NCBI GenBank assembly: GCA_040544425.1
Contig: JBEONO010000006.1
Span: 124,001 to 188,000 of the forward strand
Reading direction: 5' to 3'
Length of the DNA: 64,000 nt
Source of the DNA: Solimicrobium sp040544425
GTDB lineage: Bacteria; Pseudomonadota; Gammaproteobacteria; Burkholderiales; Burkholderiaceae_D
A model generated the notes under the pieces. That model did not search any database, had not been told where the DNA came from, and worked only from the letters and a program-made list of their open reading frames with translations. Of this stretch, positions 53,057 to 62,729 are shown one piece after another. Made by a program: the position numbers and the translations under genes. Each line of letters starts with the position of its first letter. Within the stretch, counting starts at the first letter, position 1.

Positions 53057-55987
53057 ATGATGATGGAAACCACTATGTCGCGTTCAGTCCGTCTTGTATT
53101 CGCAAGCGGCGCAGCGATAGGTATTGGAATGCTGGCACAACCGGCACTCGCACAACAAGCAGATACAGCACCAGCGGCATCAGTACAACGTGTTGAAATT
53201 ACTGGTTCAAGCATTCGTCGTGTTGATGCTGAAACACCTAGCCCAGTGCAGGTGATTTCATCTGAGGATTTGAAAAAATCAGGCTACACATCCATTTCCC
53301 AAGTGTTAACGAACATCACAGCAAATGGTCAGGGTACTTTGAGCCAAGGTTTTGCTGGCGCATTCGCTGGCGGTGCTTCTGGTATTTCTCTGCGTGGTTT
53401 AAATACTTCTGCAACACTGGTTTTGATCGACGGTCACCGCATGGCACCAAATGCGTTGTCGGATGATGGCCAACGTTCATTTGTCGACGTCTCAAATATT
53501 CCTTTCGATACCATTGAGCGCATCGAAATTCTGAAAGACGGCGCTTCAGCTGTGTACGGTTCCGATGCAATGGCCGGTGTGGTCAACGTTATTCTGAAAA
53601 AGAGCATGGTTGGCACAGTCGTCAATGCTGAAGGCGGCTCTTCAACCAAAGGCGGTGGCGCAACTGTTCATGCTTCAGTAACCAGTGGCTTCGGTGATCT
53701 GGATGCTGATGGTTTCAACGCGTACGGTAGTTTGGAATATCGCCATCAGAACGCGGTAACCAATGCATCACGTTTTAGTAACAGCCCGGGCGGCTGGGCG
53801 GCTTTGGACTGGACTCCATTTGGCGGTCAAGACTTCACGCCTGGAACTACTGCTCAAACACCTCACCCACGGATTCCCGGCAGCCCGTATTTGCGTGATC
53901 CAAACGCTCCGTTTAGTGCAGCGAATGCTGTTTTCCTGGGTGGCACTTGTAACTATGCCCTATTGACATCCAATGCCTGCGCATACAAGCCAGAGGGAAA
54001 TGTATCACCTCCAACTGAAAATATTAACTTACTTGGCAGCTTCACCAAACGTCTAAGCGACGGCTGGCAAATCGGTATTAAAGGTTCCATCTTTGAAGAA
54101 AAAGTGACCGTGTATCGCCGTGCACATACCCGACTTCTGGGCGGGAACTCATGGGATCAGAATGTCGCCGTTTCTGCAGGCGTCTCTCCATATCTGGCGG
54201 GTGTAACACTGGATTCAGTAACTGTACCAGCAAACTACCCTGGCAACACGTTGGGCGTACCAGCTATCATTTACGGTTTTGACGGCTCAAGCCCACCAAA
54301 TGAAGACAAAGTTAATTCAAAGAACTATCGGTTAGTCGCTGACTTAACGGGCAGCATCGGTGAGTGGGATACTCAAACATCATTGGGCTTCACTGAAAAC
54401 TCGATCAAAGATACGACCTATGGCAGTTTGTACGCTCCAGCGCTGCAAGACGCATTGAACCGTGCGACAAATCCATATTCGCTGACAGGCCCAAATTCTG
54501 CAGCTGATCAAGCGTTAATTTATCCAAATGTTTCGGCAACTGATAAATCAAAACTGTCTTTTGTTGAATTTCATGCGACACGTTCATTGATGACTTTGGC
54601 TGGCGGCGATTTAGGATTTAGTACTGGCGCGTCTTATATTGCGCGTGAAATGAATTCACCGGCTCCAACGTTGATAGCCAATGGCACGCTCCCTGGCAAC
54701 AATGCTTATGTTTCAGGCAAACAAACAGATGCAGCTTTATTTGCGGAAATCGCTGCGCCAATTACCAAGACTTTTGAACTGGACGGTGCGGTGCGTTACG
54801 ATCATTTTGGTCAAGACGGATCGAACAATTCATTCACACCAAAAGCTGGTTTCAAATGGACTCCAAGCACTACGTTTGCTTTACGTGGAACCTTCGCAAC
54901 CGGATTCCGTGCACCAAATCCGGCAGAAGCAGGACAAGCAGGACAGGCTTACGTCGGTTCAGGTTGGGATTTGGTTAACTGCCCAGGCGGTCCAGCAGCT
55001 GTGACAATTACTGATCCCGTCACTGGCAAACCTAAGAAAGTACCGGCAGCAGGAAGTTATATCAACGCTTGTCAGGTCCAGCCAACTGTCTTGAATGCGT
55101 CAAATCAGGGTACCACTCCTGGCATACCTGCTTTGAAACCGGAAAAATCAAAGTCTGCCACACTGGGACTGATTTTAGAACCAATCAAGGGTTGGAGTTC
55201 AACGTTTGATCTGTACGCGATCAAAATTAACGACCAAATCATTACCCCATCCAATGTGGATCAGGCTAATGCAGTTCGCAATCCGAACGCCGTGTCTGGC
55301 GACTGTGCCGATGGAGCAGGTGGCACAGTGCCTTGTACTCTTACTGGCGGCGCAAAAACCGGTGAAATCCTCTACATTCCTAATGAATACATCAATGCCA
55401 ACTCAACCAAAACGAGCGGTTGGGAACTTGAAACTCATTACAAATGGAAGCTGGGCGATTACGGCACGTTGCTGACCAGTCTGGACTGGAGCCACACAAT
55501 GAGCTATATCCTCACTACTGGCGGAACTGAATTCCAGTTGGCGGGTACGCATGGTCCTTCAATTATCGGTGGTAACACTGGTAATCCTAAAGACCGTGCT
55601 CAGTTCACAGTGACTTATGACAAAGGCCCATGGGATGTGACTGCAACAGCAAATTGGGTTTCCGATTACCTGGTCTACGATCCTTCGTATCAGGGTGCTA
55701 CAGATTGCGAAACTTCATTGCAGGCAGTTCAAGGTCTGCCATTCTTCCCGAACGGCGATGCACCAAAGAACTATTGCAAGGTTGGTTCATTCATGACTAC
55801 GGATTTGACTGTACGTTACAAGATCAGCAAACAACTGGTCGTTCATTTTGCAGCGAACAACCTGTTTAACCGCAAGCCACCAGTTGATTTGAGTACTTAT
55901 GGCGGAAATACACCGTTCAACCCATCTTTACATCAGTCGGGTGCTATCGGTACGTTCTTGCAAGCTGGCGTAACATATAACTTTTAA
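53057..55987 (+). CDS. TonB-dependent outer-membrane receptor
   Basis: 976 residues. A signal peptide (ending QPALAQ, near residue 33) is followed by a TonB-box-like segment (SVQRVEITGSSIRR) and the plug (TPSPVQVISSEDLKKSGYTSISQVL ... GISLRGLNTSATLVLIDGHRM ... IERIEILKDGASAVYGSDAMAGVVNVI). A long beta-barrel ends in a terminal aromatic (GVTYNF), as outer-membrane proteins require. This subtype (ITGSSIRR start, large extracellular loops) is common among receptors for polymers or peptides in Burkholderiales and Sphingomonads; the ligand is unknown. A hairpin and a small secreted protein gene follow. Confidence 0.94.
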   Translation: MMMETTMSRSVRLVFASGAAIGIGMLAQPALAQQADTAPAASVQRVEITGSSIRRVDAETPSPVQVISSEDLKKSGYTSISQVLTNITANGQGTLSQGFAGAFAGGASGISLRGLNTSATLVLIDGHRMAPNALSDDGQRSFVDVSNIPFDTIERIEILKDGASAVYGSDAMAGVVNVILKKSMVGTVVNAEGGSSTKGGGATVHASVTSGFGDLDADGFNAYGSLEYRHQNAVTNASRFSNSPGGWAALDWTPFGGQDFTPGTTAQTPHPRIPGSPYLRDPNAPFSAANAVFLGGTCNYALLTSNACAYKPEGNVSPPTENINLLGSFTKRLSDGWQIGIKGSIFEEKVTVYRRAHTRLLGGNSWDQNVAVSAGVSPYLAGVTLDSVTVPANYPGNTLGVPAIIYGFDGSSPPNEDKVNSKNYRLVADLTGSIGEWDTQTSLGFTENSIKDTTYGSLYAPALQDALNRATNPYSLTGPNSAADQALIYPNVSATDKSKLSFVEFHATRSLMTLAGGDLGFSTGASYIAREMNSPAPTLIANGTLPGNNAYVSGKQTDAALFAEIAAPITKTFELDGAVRYDHFGQDGSNNSFTPKAGFKWTPSTTFALRGTFATGFRAPNPAEAGQAGQAYVGSGWDLVNCPGGPAAVTITDPVTGKPKKVPAAGSYINACQVQPTVLNASNQGTTPGIPALKPEKSKSATLGLILEPIKGWSSTFDLYAIKINDQIITPSNVDQANAVRNPNAVSGDCADGAGGTVPCTLTGGAKTGEILYIPNEYINANSTKTSGWELETHYKWKLGDYGTLLTSLDWSHTMSYILTTGGTEFQLAGTHGPSIIGGNTGNPKDRAQFTVTYDKGPWDVTATANWVSDYLVYDPSYQGATDCETSLQAVQGLPFFPNGDAPKNYCKVGSFMTTDLTVRYKISKQLVVHFAANNLFNRKPPVDLSTYGGNTPFNPSLHQSGAIGTFLQAGVTYNF

Positions 55988-56051
55988 TTAATCACTTAGC
56001 GACACTCTTGGACTGTCAGTAGCTTTGTAGTCCGAGAAGTGAAGACAGCGC

Positions 56052-56085
56052 AAAATGCCACAAGGTTAAACCCTCGTGGCATTTT
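56052..56085 (+). terminator. Hairpin between receptor and small protein, module 1
   Basis: AAAATGCCAC and GTGGCATTTT pair across a 14-base loop, 64 bases past the receptor stop. A TTGACA follows at 56090, with a weak TGGAAT 18 bases on, so the next gene may have its own promoter. The same hairpin type lies after the second receptor (58428-58465). Confidence 0.75.
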
Positions 56086-56142
56086 CGCATTGACAACGGT
56101 CAATTGCGACGCCTGGAATTATCAAAAACAGGAAGAACTAAT

Positions 56143-56484
56143 ATGAAAAATATCTCAGCACTTTTATTAATCGGCTTATTTTGCACATTAACTTATGCAG
56201 ATGAATCCGTTAAGCACACTTGCAAACAACCCGTAATTATCAATCCACAGTCATCGGACGTAGTAATCAAATACTTCAACAAACATGTTGCTGAATACAA
56301 GAGCTGCATAGAGAAGTTTGTTGAAGCACAGCGTAACATCGCAAAAAACGAGCCCGATAAAAACAAGCAAGTTGCAGCAAATGAAGCGAGTGAAACCGCT
56401 GTCAAAGAGTACAACGAGTTTTTCGCTCAATTGGAAGCTCGCAACAAACAGGCCGGGCAAGACGACGACGCAGAAAAGAAATAG
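56143..56484 (+). CDS. Small secreted two-cysteine helical protein, module 1
   Basis: 113 residues from the ATG at 56143 (GGAAGA upstream). The signal peptide MKNISALLLIGLFCTLTYA is followed by a short mature chain with one Cys near its start (HTCKQPVII) and one in YKSCIEKFV. Between and after them the pattern SDVVIKYFNKH ... KEYNEFFAQLEARN is strongly helical, probably a helical hairpin closed by a disulfide, with an acidic/basic tail. It is clearly paralogous to the gene at 58509. I do not know the family. It follows a TonB-dependent receptor and may act with it in the periplasm (inference). Confidence 0.8.
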   Translation: MKNISALLLIGLFCTLTYADESVKHTCKQPVIINPQSSDVVIKYFNKHVAEYKSCIEKFVEAQRNIAKNEPDKNKQVAANEASETAVKEYNEFFAQLEARNKQAGQDDDAEKK

Positions 56485-56652
56485 GCCTCAATGTGAAGTG
56501 ACATTGACTTGCGGCGTACTTTAAACCCAAGACCGCAGACTACAATTTTTCAGCGCTCAACTTCAAATAGATGATAGTTGTGGAGCTGTGGGCTATCCTG
56601 GAACACGATGCCGGTTTCGCGCCATCATTGAGCAACGAGGCGCGGTTTCAAT

Positions 56653-58359
56653 ATGGGCGTTCCGGCGCAGATCATTGGACTCGATCCAAGCAGCCCATTT
56701 GCCGAAACGAAGCTTGAAGGGAAAAACTACCGCCTTAGCGCGGATTTGACAGGATCAATCGGCGAATGGGATACGGCTACTGCCCTCACTTTATCGAGAA
56801 ATAACCTGCTGAACCGTATTATTGGCAGTCAAAATGCCGATTATATGGGTGCTGCTTTGAATCGCGCCTCCAATCCGTATTCGATTACCGGAACTAATAC
56901 TGCCACCGATATCGCCGGTTCTTATCCCGACAATCGTGCGAATTTACGCTCGGAACTTGGACAGTTGGAATTCCATGCTACCAAGTCATTGATGCAACTG
57001 GAAGGAGGCGATTTGGGATTCAGCGCGGGCGGTTCATATTTGTTCACCAGAATTGATTCACCTCCTCCAAGTCAGCAGGCCACGGCAAGTCTCCCGGGTT
57101 ATAACCCAGGGCAATTTGTTGAAGGCGAGCAGTCAGATACAGCCCTTTTTGCGGAAGTGGCGGCACCACTTACCAAAGTATTTGAACTTGATGGACATGT
57201 TCGATACGATCATTTCGCTTTAAGCGGTAACAACAACTCGTTTACTCCCGCTGCTGGATTTAAATGGAGCCCAACCCAGTCGTTTGCGTTGCGTGGAACA
57301 TTGGCCACTGGTTTCCGAGCACCAAACGTCGCTGAAACAGGGAAATCTGGCTTGGTGTTTGCCGGCGGTAATGACACCTTACTTTGTCCGGATTCAGCGA
57401 ATCCTGCACCAGGGACTCCTGTCGCATCGTGCTTGTCAACCCCGGTTTTCCAAAGTGGTTACAACGTGAAGCCAAAGTTGAATCCTGAGAAGTCCGTATC
57501 GGCTACTTTGGGCGTAATTTTGGAACCGATAAAAGGCTGGAGCTCAACCGTTGATTTGTACGATATCAAGATCAAGAATCAAATTTATACTCCGCCACCG
57601 TCGGTAGCTAACGTCAGTGTGCGCAGTCAAACTCCAATTTCTGGTTTGTGTTATCAAGCAACCGGAACCGCTCCTTGCGTTACACCCGGTGGTGCAAATG
57701 GCATTTTGCTTTACGAACTTGCTCCGTATGAGAATACTAACAACACCGAGGTCAGGGGCTTTGAGTTAGAGACCCATTACAAATGGAAAATGGGCGACGC
57801 TGGGAGCTTGATACCTAGCTTCGACTGGAGCCATACGATGAGTTATATCTTAAAGGTCGGCGGAACCAACTACCAGTTAGCAGGTACACATGGACCGGAA
57901 CTGATTGGTGGCGATACCGCAAATCCCAAAGATCGTATTCAGGCTAAGTTAACTTGGGACAAAGGACCATGGGACGTCACAGTGGTGGAGAATTACATTA
58001 GCGGATACGATAACAGGGATCCTTCGTATGTCGGAAGCCTGGCGAACCCGCTTGCAAACACTTGCACAAATAATTTGAATGTCTACTCCGGAGTCCAGTT
58101 CCTTGGCTATGCGGGTGGCGTTTCGTCGTACCCTTCAAGCTACTGCCAGACAAGTTCGTTTACTACCACGGATTTGACCATACAATACACGTTCAGTAAG
58201 CAGCTTGTCGTGCATTTGGCAGCGAACAATCTATTTAACCGCCAACCTCCATTTGACGCAGCTACCTATGGTGGATCGCCTTATCTGTACAATCCATCGT
58301 TACATTTCGGAGGTGCTGTGGGGAGATTTGTACAAGCTGGCGTGAGTTACAGCTTCTGA
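56653..58359 (+). pseudogene. 5'-truncated TonB-dependent receptor, paralogue of the upstream one
   Basis: The frame of 568 codons begins at MGVPAQIIGLDPSSP, which aligns with residue 399 of the full receptor (LGVPAIIYGFDGSSP). It continues colinearly to the C-terminal aromatic (GVSYSF). The signal peptide, plug and first strands are absent, and the 168 bases before the start show no resemblance to the corresponding part of the intact copy. Without plug and export signal it cannot be a working receptor. No internal stops or shifts are seen in what remains, so loss is probably recent or the segment has another use, such as a donor for gene conversion. Confidence 0.85.
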
Positions 58360-58427
58360 TTGTTAGAAATTGCATGCAAGGTTTTGGTGATCATTTTTTG
58401 CTAGCCAAACAGATAGCAGCAACTTGT

Positions 58428-58465
58428 AAAATGCCGCCACGATTTACTCGTGGTGGCATTTTTTT
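58428..58465 (+). terminator. Hairpin between truncated receptor and small protein, module 2
   Basis: AAAATGCCGCCACGA - TTTAC - TCGTGGTGGCATTTT with one mismatch, followed by further Ts: a strong intrinsic terminator. Its core AAAATGCC/GGCATTTT is shared with the module-1 hairpin, and it sits 43 bases before the small gene. Confidence 0.88.
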
Positions 58466-58508
58466 AGCAAAATTTTGGCATGAATTGATTTAAGAGGAAG
58501 AAACGAAA

Positions 58509-58853
58509 ATGAAAACAATCTCAGCACTTTTTTTGGTACTGCTGTTCAACGCTCATGCTTTTGCAGGTGATGAGGCGACCAGCGGATGTAAGACACCGAC
58601 AATACCAATTGCACAGGCATCTGATGTAGTCGTGAAATATTTTAATAAACATCGCGAAGCCTACGAAAAATGCATTACTAAATTTGTGACTGAGCAGCAG
58701 GAAATCGTCAAATCTGAAAAAGATGTGGCCAAAGCCAATGCAGCTCACGATGCGGCTGAAGCTGCGATCAAGGAATACAATAACTTCATGGCTCAATTGA
58801 AGGAACGCAATGACCGCGCAGCACCTGATGCATCGGATGACTCGGCCAAATAA
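58509..58853 (+). CDS. Small secreted two-cysteine helical protein, module 2
   Basis: 114 residues with GAGGAAG upstream. The signal peptide MKTISALFLVLLFNAHAFA precedes a mature chain with the same plan as the module-1 protein: CKTPTIPI, SDVVVKYFNKHREAYEKCITKFV, then helical EAAIKEYNNFMAQLKERN and an acidic tail. Both Cys are conserved at equal spacing. The gene remains intact although the receptor before it has lost its start, so it may serve the upstream receptor or another one. Confidence 0.8.
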   Translation: MKTISALFLVLLFNAHAFAGDEATSGCKTPTIPIAQASDVVVKYFNKHREAYEKCITKFVTEQQEIVKSEKDVAKANAAHDAAEAAIKEYNNFMAQLKERNDRAAPDASDDSAK

Positions 58854-58892
58854 TTGATCTGGAACGATTCGCCAAACTAGCACTATCTCAAA

Positions 58893-60425
58893 TTATTCCG
58901 TCGATTCGAGATGCCGTACCTGTCGAACGGGTGCGGCTTTTTTTACTGCCTGTTCGGCCTGTCTGCGAGCCTCACGCGGTATTTTTTCAGGTGAAATCTG
59001 CCCCGCATAATCGTGCTTCAATTGCGCCGTGATCAGCTCTCTGTCCATCCCACGTTCCTGATGCAGCCAATCCATCACCAGTTTTGCCAGTCGCTCCATG
59101 GCGATCCGGTGCGTCGCATCGGTGTTGGCATACAGCCAGTCAGAAAAAGCCATAAAGTGGGCAAACGGATTATCTGCCAGGATAAGTTTCAGCGTATGGT
59201 TAAACCGCCCGGAATTGGCCACCAGATCCCAATACCGGGCAAATCGAACCAAGCGCTGCATGGTGCCGAAATCGATGTCGCGGGTTGCTAAAATTGTGTA
59301 TGGCGGATAGGCGTCAAAAACCATTTGATATGGTTCGGTGTGGCGGATTATTGGCGTGCCGCGCAATCGCTTTAAAATCCCGAATTGGATTTCATGCGGC
59401 TTCAGGTCAACCAATTGATTGAAACCACGTGCAAAGCTGGTGATGTCTTCTCCGGGTAATCCGGCGATCAGATCAACATGCAAATGGGCGTGGGAATGCT
59501 GGCACAACCAGCTGATATTTTCCGCGGCCTTGGCATTGTCCTGCTTGCGACTGACCAGCGCCTGCACGTCCGGATTGAACGATTGGATACCAATTTCAAA
59601 TTGCAGACTACCGGCCGGAAATTGCTGAATACTGGATTTCAAGGCATCGGGCAAATGATCTGGCACTACTTCAAAGTGCGCGAATACCGGATCGTCGGGA
59701 TGCGCAGCCAGTTTATCCAGAAAGAATTGCATGATACGCAGACTGGATTTGATATTTAAATTGAAGGTGCGATCAACAAATTTAAACAGGCGGGCTCCAC
59801 GCTGATACAGCGTCTCCAGTTCAGCTAAAAAAATATCCAGATCAAATGGCCAGGCAGTTTTGTCCAGCGCTGACAAGCAAAATTCGCATTTGAACGGACA
59901 GCCGCGCGATGCTTCAACATACAGAATGCGGTGCGCAATATCGTGGTCAGAAAAGTGAGCGTAGGGAAGTTGGAGTTGATCCAGTTTCGGTTGCAGGCCG
60001 GCGTGAATCTTCATTAAGGGTTGCGGGCCATGCAAAATTTGTTGGCACAATGCGGCGAAGCTCACATCACCCCAGCCGGTGATCACGTAATCGGCAGCCT
60101 GCACGATTGCCTGCTGGGCAGTTTCATAGGACACCTCGGGGCCACCCAGAATCACGACGACGTCCGGTGCAACGCTTTTCAACAAGGTCACGATCTTGCT
60201 CAGTTCTTCGACGTTCCAGATGTAGACACCGAAGCCAACGATCAGTCGTTCGCCGGTGCGTCGATGCGCCAATATTTTTTCGACAACGTCAGCGGCTTTG
60301 GCGCCGATCACAAATTCCTGCAGCACAGTATCGGCCTGCAATTCCCCCATATTGGCGAATAAATAACGCAATCCCAGTGAAGCATGGGCGTAGCGGGCGT
60401 TGAGGGTGGACAGCAGAATGGGCAT
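58893..60425 (-). CDS. B12-binding domain radical SAM protein
   Basis: 510 residues from MPILLSTLNARYAHASLGLRYLFANM at 60425; the frame runs further upstream without a good start. An N-terminal cobalamin-binding-like Rossmann domain (about 1-140; VILGGPEVSYE) is followed by a radical SAM core with the cluster motif CPFKCEFC (EASRGCPFKCEFCLSALD, near residue 190). A C-terminal domain of the DUF4080 type follows. Enzymes of this class often methylate or rearrange carbon centres; the substrate is unknown. It is convergent with the small secreted protein gene. Confidence 0.88.
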   Translation of the reverse strand: MPILLSTLNARYAHASLGLRYLFANMGELQADTVLQEFVIGAKAADVVEKILAHRRTGERLIVGFGVYIWNVEELSKIVTLLKSVAPDVVVILGGPEVSYETAQQAIVQAADYVITGWGDVSFAALCQQILHGPQPLMKIHAGLQPKLDQLQLPYAHFSDHDIAHRILYVEASRGCPFKCEFCLSALDKTAWPFDLDIFLAELETLYQRGARLFKFVDRTFNLNIKSSLRIMQFFLDKLAAHPDDPVFAHFEVVPDHLPDALKSSIQQFPAGSLQFEIGIQSFNPDVQALVSRKQDNAKAAENISWLCQHSHAHLHVDLIAGLPGEDITSFARGFNQLVDLKPHEIQFGILKRLRGTPIIRHTEPYQMVFDAYPPYTILATRDIDFGTMQRLVRFARYWDLVANSGRFNHTLKLILADNPFAHFMAFSDWLYANTDATHRIAMERLAKLVMDWLHQERGMDRELITAQLKHDYAGQISPEKIPREARRQAEQAVKKAAPVRQVRHLESTE

Positions 60426-60521
60426 GATGGAAGAACCTGAACCTGGTAAGGTGCTATTGTAACTTGGGCTTATAGATACCCAACAAGTCTCTGCTCGGTA
60501 TTTCAATAATTGAACAACTCT

Positions 60522-60803
60522 TTATCGTACCCGGGTCCCGTTTGGTCCGAATTTGGTGTCTATGATTTTGTCCAAATCGCCGATGACAACGTGAGCAGAT
60601 ATTGTTTTGCCTGTCTCTCTGGCGCTGGCTAGAGATACCCGACCACGAGCGAGGAATTCGCCGTGGAACTTACGGTAGTATGCTTCACGCCGCGCAGCAC
60701 CCTCAATAAACGATGAGAGTATTTCGCCGACGGCCAAAACTGATTCAATTTCTTCCCGAAACTCAGGTTCGACGCGTATCGATGGCAGAGTGTCTGTTTT
60801 CAT
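60522..60803 (-). CDS. YlcI/YnfO-type ribbon-helix-helix protein (orphan antitoxin-like)
   Basis: 93 residues from MKTDTLPSIRVEPEFREEIESVL at 60803. The TLPSIRVEPEFREEIESVL... GEILSSFIEGAARREAYYR pattern matches small prophage-type RHH proteins (YlcI/YnfO), and the tail EFLARGRVSLASARETGKTISAHVVIGDLDKII is like antitoxins paired with ParE/RelE toxins. No toxin gene follows within the next 96 bases; the next gene is the radical SAM gene. It is probably an orphan. Confidence 0.75.
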   Translation of the reverse strand: MKTDTLPSIRVEPEFREEIESVLAVGEILSSFIEGAARREAYYRKFHGEFLARGRVSLASARETGKTISAHVVIGDLDKIIDTKFGPNGTRVR

Positions 60804-60900
60804 ACTCAACTCCAATGAACTCCAGCTGCACTACATCAGACTCTAACGGATAAAGCAGGACTAACCAATCTCCTAATCCACTGCTTTTTCAGGTCAGACA

Positions 60901-61347
60901 TTACCGTTTGATCAACCCACCACGGCGCTGCCGGTCGCGCTCCAATGTGCGGGTCGCCACAAAAATCTCACGCAGAAAATACACGAAGCTTCCCACCAGC
61001 GAGAGTATCCCCAATACAAACAGCGCTGCGATGAGTCTGGACAGTTCCAGGTTCATTGCGTCGCCTGCAAACAAGGCGCCGATTACCAGGCAAATAAACA
61101 AAGCGCACAGGCACGCGAGTGTGATTGAGCGATTGATCAAATGCGACCTGGCGTACAACTCATCGAGTTCCATTTCGAGCACCAATGCCTCCAACGACAG
61201 TTGCGCTTCCAGATTCCGGGAACGATCAATGATTCGTGCCAGCCGGTTGGTCAATACCACCAGGTGAGTTCCCACTCCGGAGAGCATAAATACCGGAGCG
61301 ATGGAAAGTTGAATGATTTTGCCGATATCGTCGAGTTGGATATTCAT
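60901..61347 (-). CDS. DUF2721 membrane protein
   Basis: 148 residues with three predicted membrane helices. The N-terminal half (IQLSIAPVFMLSGVGTHLVVLTNRLARIIDRSRNLE) carries the family's conserved RxxRIxDRxR stretch, and the C-terminus is basic. The function of the family is unknown. Flanked by the orphan RHH gene and a two-component system on the same strand. Confidence 0.88.
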   Translation of the reverse strand: MNIQLDDIGKIIQLSIAPVFMLSGVGTHLVVLTNRLARIIDRSRNLEAQLSLEALVLEMELDELYARSHLINRSITLACLCALFICLVIGALFAGDAMNLELSRLIAALFVLGILSLVGSFVYFLREIFVATRTLERDRQRRGGLIKR

Positions 61348-61403
61348 GATCTTGTTCGGAAATGAAAACCGTCATTATAGGTCGACTAAGTGATTTGAAG
61401 TTC

Positions 61404-62729
61404 TTACTTGCCAATCGGTTTGCCAGGCAATTTCAGAATCACCTCCAACCCGCCTTCGGGATGGTTTCTGAGTGTCAGCGTGCCGCCATGTTGTTCGCAG
61501 ATGTTTCTTGCGATCGTCAAACCCAATCCGGTGCCGCCACTTTCTCGGGAGCGCGAAGATTCAAGTCGATAAAATGGTGTGAATACCTTTTCCAGCTCTT
61601 CTTCCGGCAGACCGGTTCCCCCGTCGCGGATGCGAATCACAGCCAGTTTATTCGACTCATTTTGTACTGTCACGTTGGCATAACGGCCGTATTTGATGGC
61701 GTTGTCGATTAAGTTATTCACGCAGCGCAGCAGGGCCTGAGGCTGTGCCCTGACGCTCATGTTTGCCTTGCCTTCGAGCTGAACCGGCTGTCCGGCGTCG
61801 GTGGCATCCGTTACTACGCTGTCCAGCAGCGAGTCCAGGTCCACCAGCTGTCGTTGTTCGGAGCTGTCCATGCTGCGCGCCAGCAGCAGCCCTTCGCGCA
61901 CCATCTCTTGCATTGCCGATAAATCTGCGATCAGCCTGTCGCGCAATTCGGCATCGGCGACTTTTTCTATGCGCAGCCGCAAGCGCGTCAAGGGCGTTTG
62001 CAAATCGTGAGTGATGGCGGCCAACATATGGGTGCGCTGTTCGATGTAATGACGAATCCGCGCTTGCATCGCATTGAAGGCGCTGCTGGCCTGACGTAAT
62101 TCTGAGGCGCCTTTTACTGCCAGCGGCGTGTGATTAATGTCGTTACCCAAATCCAATGCGGCTTGCGACAACTGCTGCAAGGGACGGATAACCATGCGCG
62201 TGACCAGATACGCCAGTCCCGCTATGCACAATAAAAATATGAGTAGAAATTGATAGAAATCAGGGCTGATGGGCGGCAGTGGACTTCTGGGCGGGAGCAA
62301 TACCAGCGAGATGTGGGTGCCGTCGTGCAGGGTGATCGCGAAATTTTCACACATGCCCATCAGGCCCGGACCGCCAAACAGCGGACATGGAACGAAAGGC
62401 AAACTGGTGACCTGAAATTCCGGGCCCAGGCGATCTGCCATCATGCTGGCATTAAAAGTTTTGTTCGCCAGGCTTTCATGCAGATCAGGCTCCAGGCTGA
62501 TCCGTACACCGAGCCGTGGCAACATCCTCAAAAATTCAATCCGGTTTTCTGCAGGCAAGGCATCAATCGCCATGATCAGTTGTTCAGCGCGCTCCAGGTA
62601 GTGCGACTCACGGGATTGGATCAGACTGTTTTGTCGTTCCCCGAGCGCAAACCACAAAGTGAGACAGGCCGAAGCGATAATGCCAAGTATCAAGACCAGA
62701 AATACCCGACCAGACAGGGATTTGATCAC
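61404..62729 (-). CDS. EnvZ-like sensor histidine kinase
   Basis: 441 residues. Two membrane helices (about 5-27 and 160-180) enclose a periplasmic sensor with a Cys pair (FVPCPLFGGPGLMGMCENF). A HAMP domain, HisKA with the motif MLAAITHDLQTPLTRLRLRIE (phospho-His near 245) and HATPase motifs (NLIDNAIKYG, RDGGTGLPEEELEKVFTPFYR, GGTGLGLTI) follow. Start and regulator stop overlap by four bases (ATGA). The periplasmic protein gene on the other side of the regulator suggests envelope stress sensing. Confidence 0.94.
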   Translation of the reverse strand: MIKSLSGRVFLVLILGIIASACLTLWFALGERQNSLIQSRESHYLERAEQLIMAIDALPAENRIEFLRMLPRLGVRISLEPDLHESLANKTFNASMMADRLGPEFQVTSLPFVPCPLFGGPGLMGMCENFAITLHDGTHISLVLLPPRSPLPPISPDFYQFLLIFLLCIAGLAYLVTRMVIRPLQQLSQAALDLGNDINHTPLAVKGASELRQASSAFNAMQARIRHYIEQRTHMLAAITHDLQTPLTRLRLRIEKVADAELRDRLIADLSAMQEMVREGLLLARSMDSSEQRQLVDLDSLLDSVVTDATDAGQPVQLEGKANMSVRAQPQALLRCVNNLIDNAIKYGRYANVTVQNESNKLAVIRIRDGGTGLPEEELEKVFTPFYRLESSRSRESGGTGLGLTIARNICEQHGGTLTLRNHPEGGLEVILKLPGKPIGK

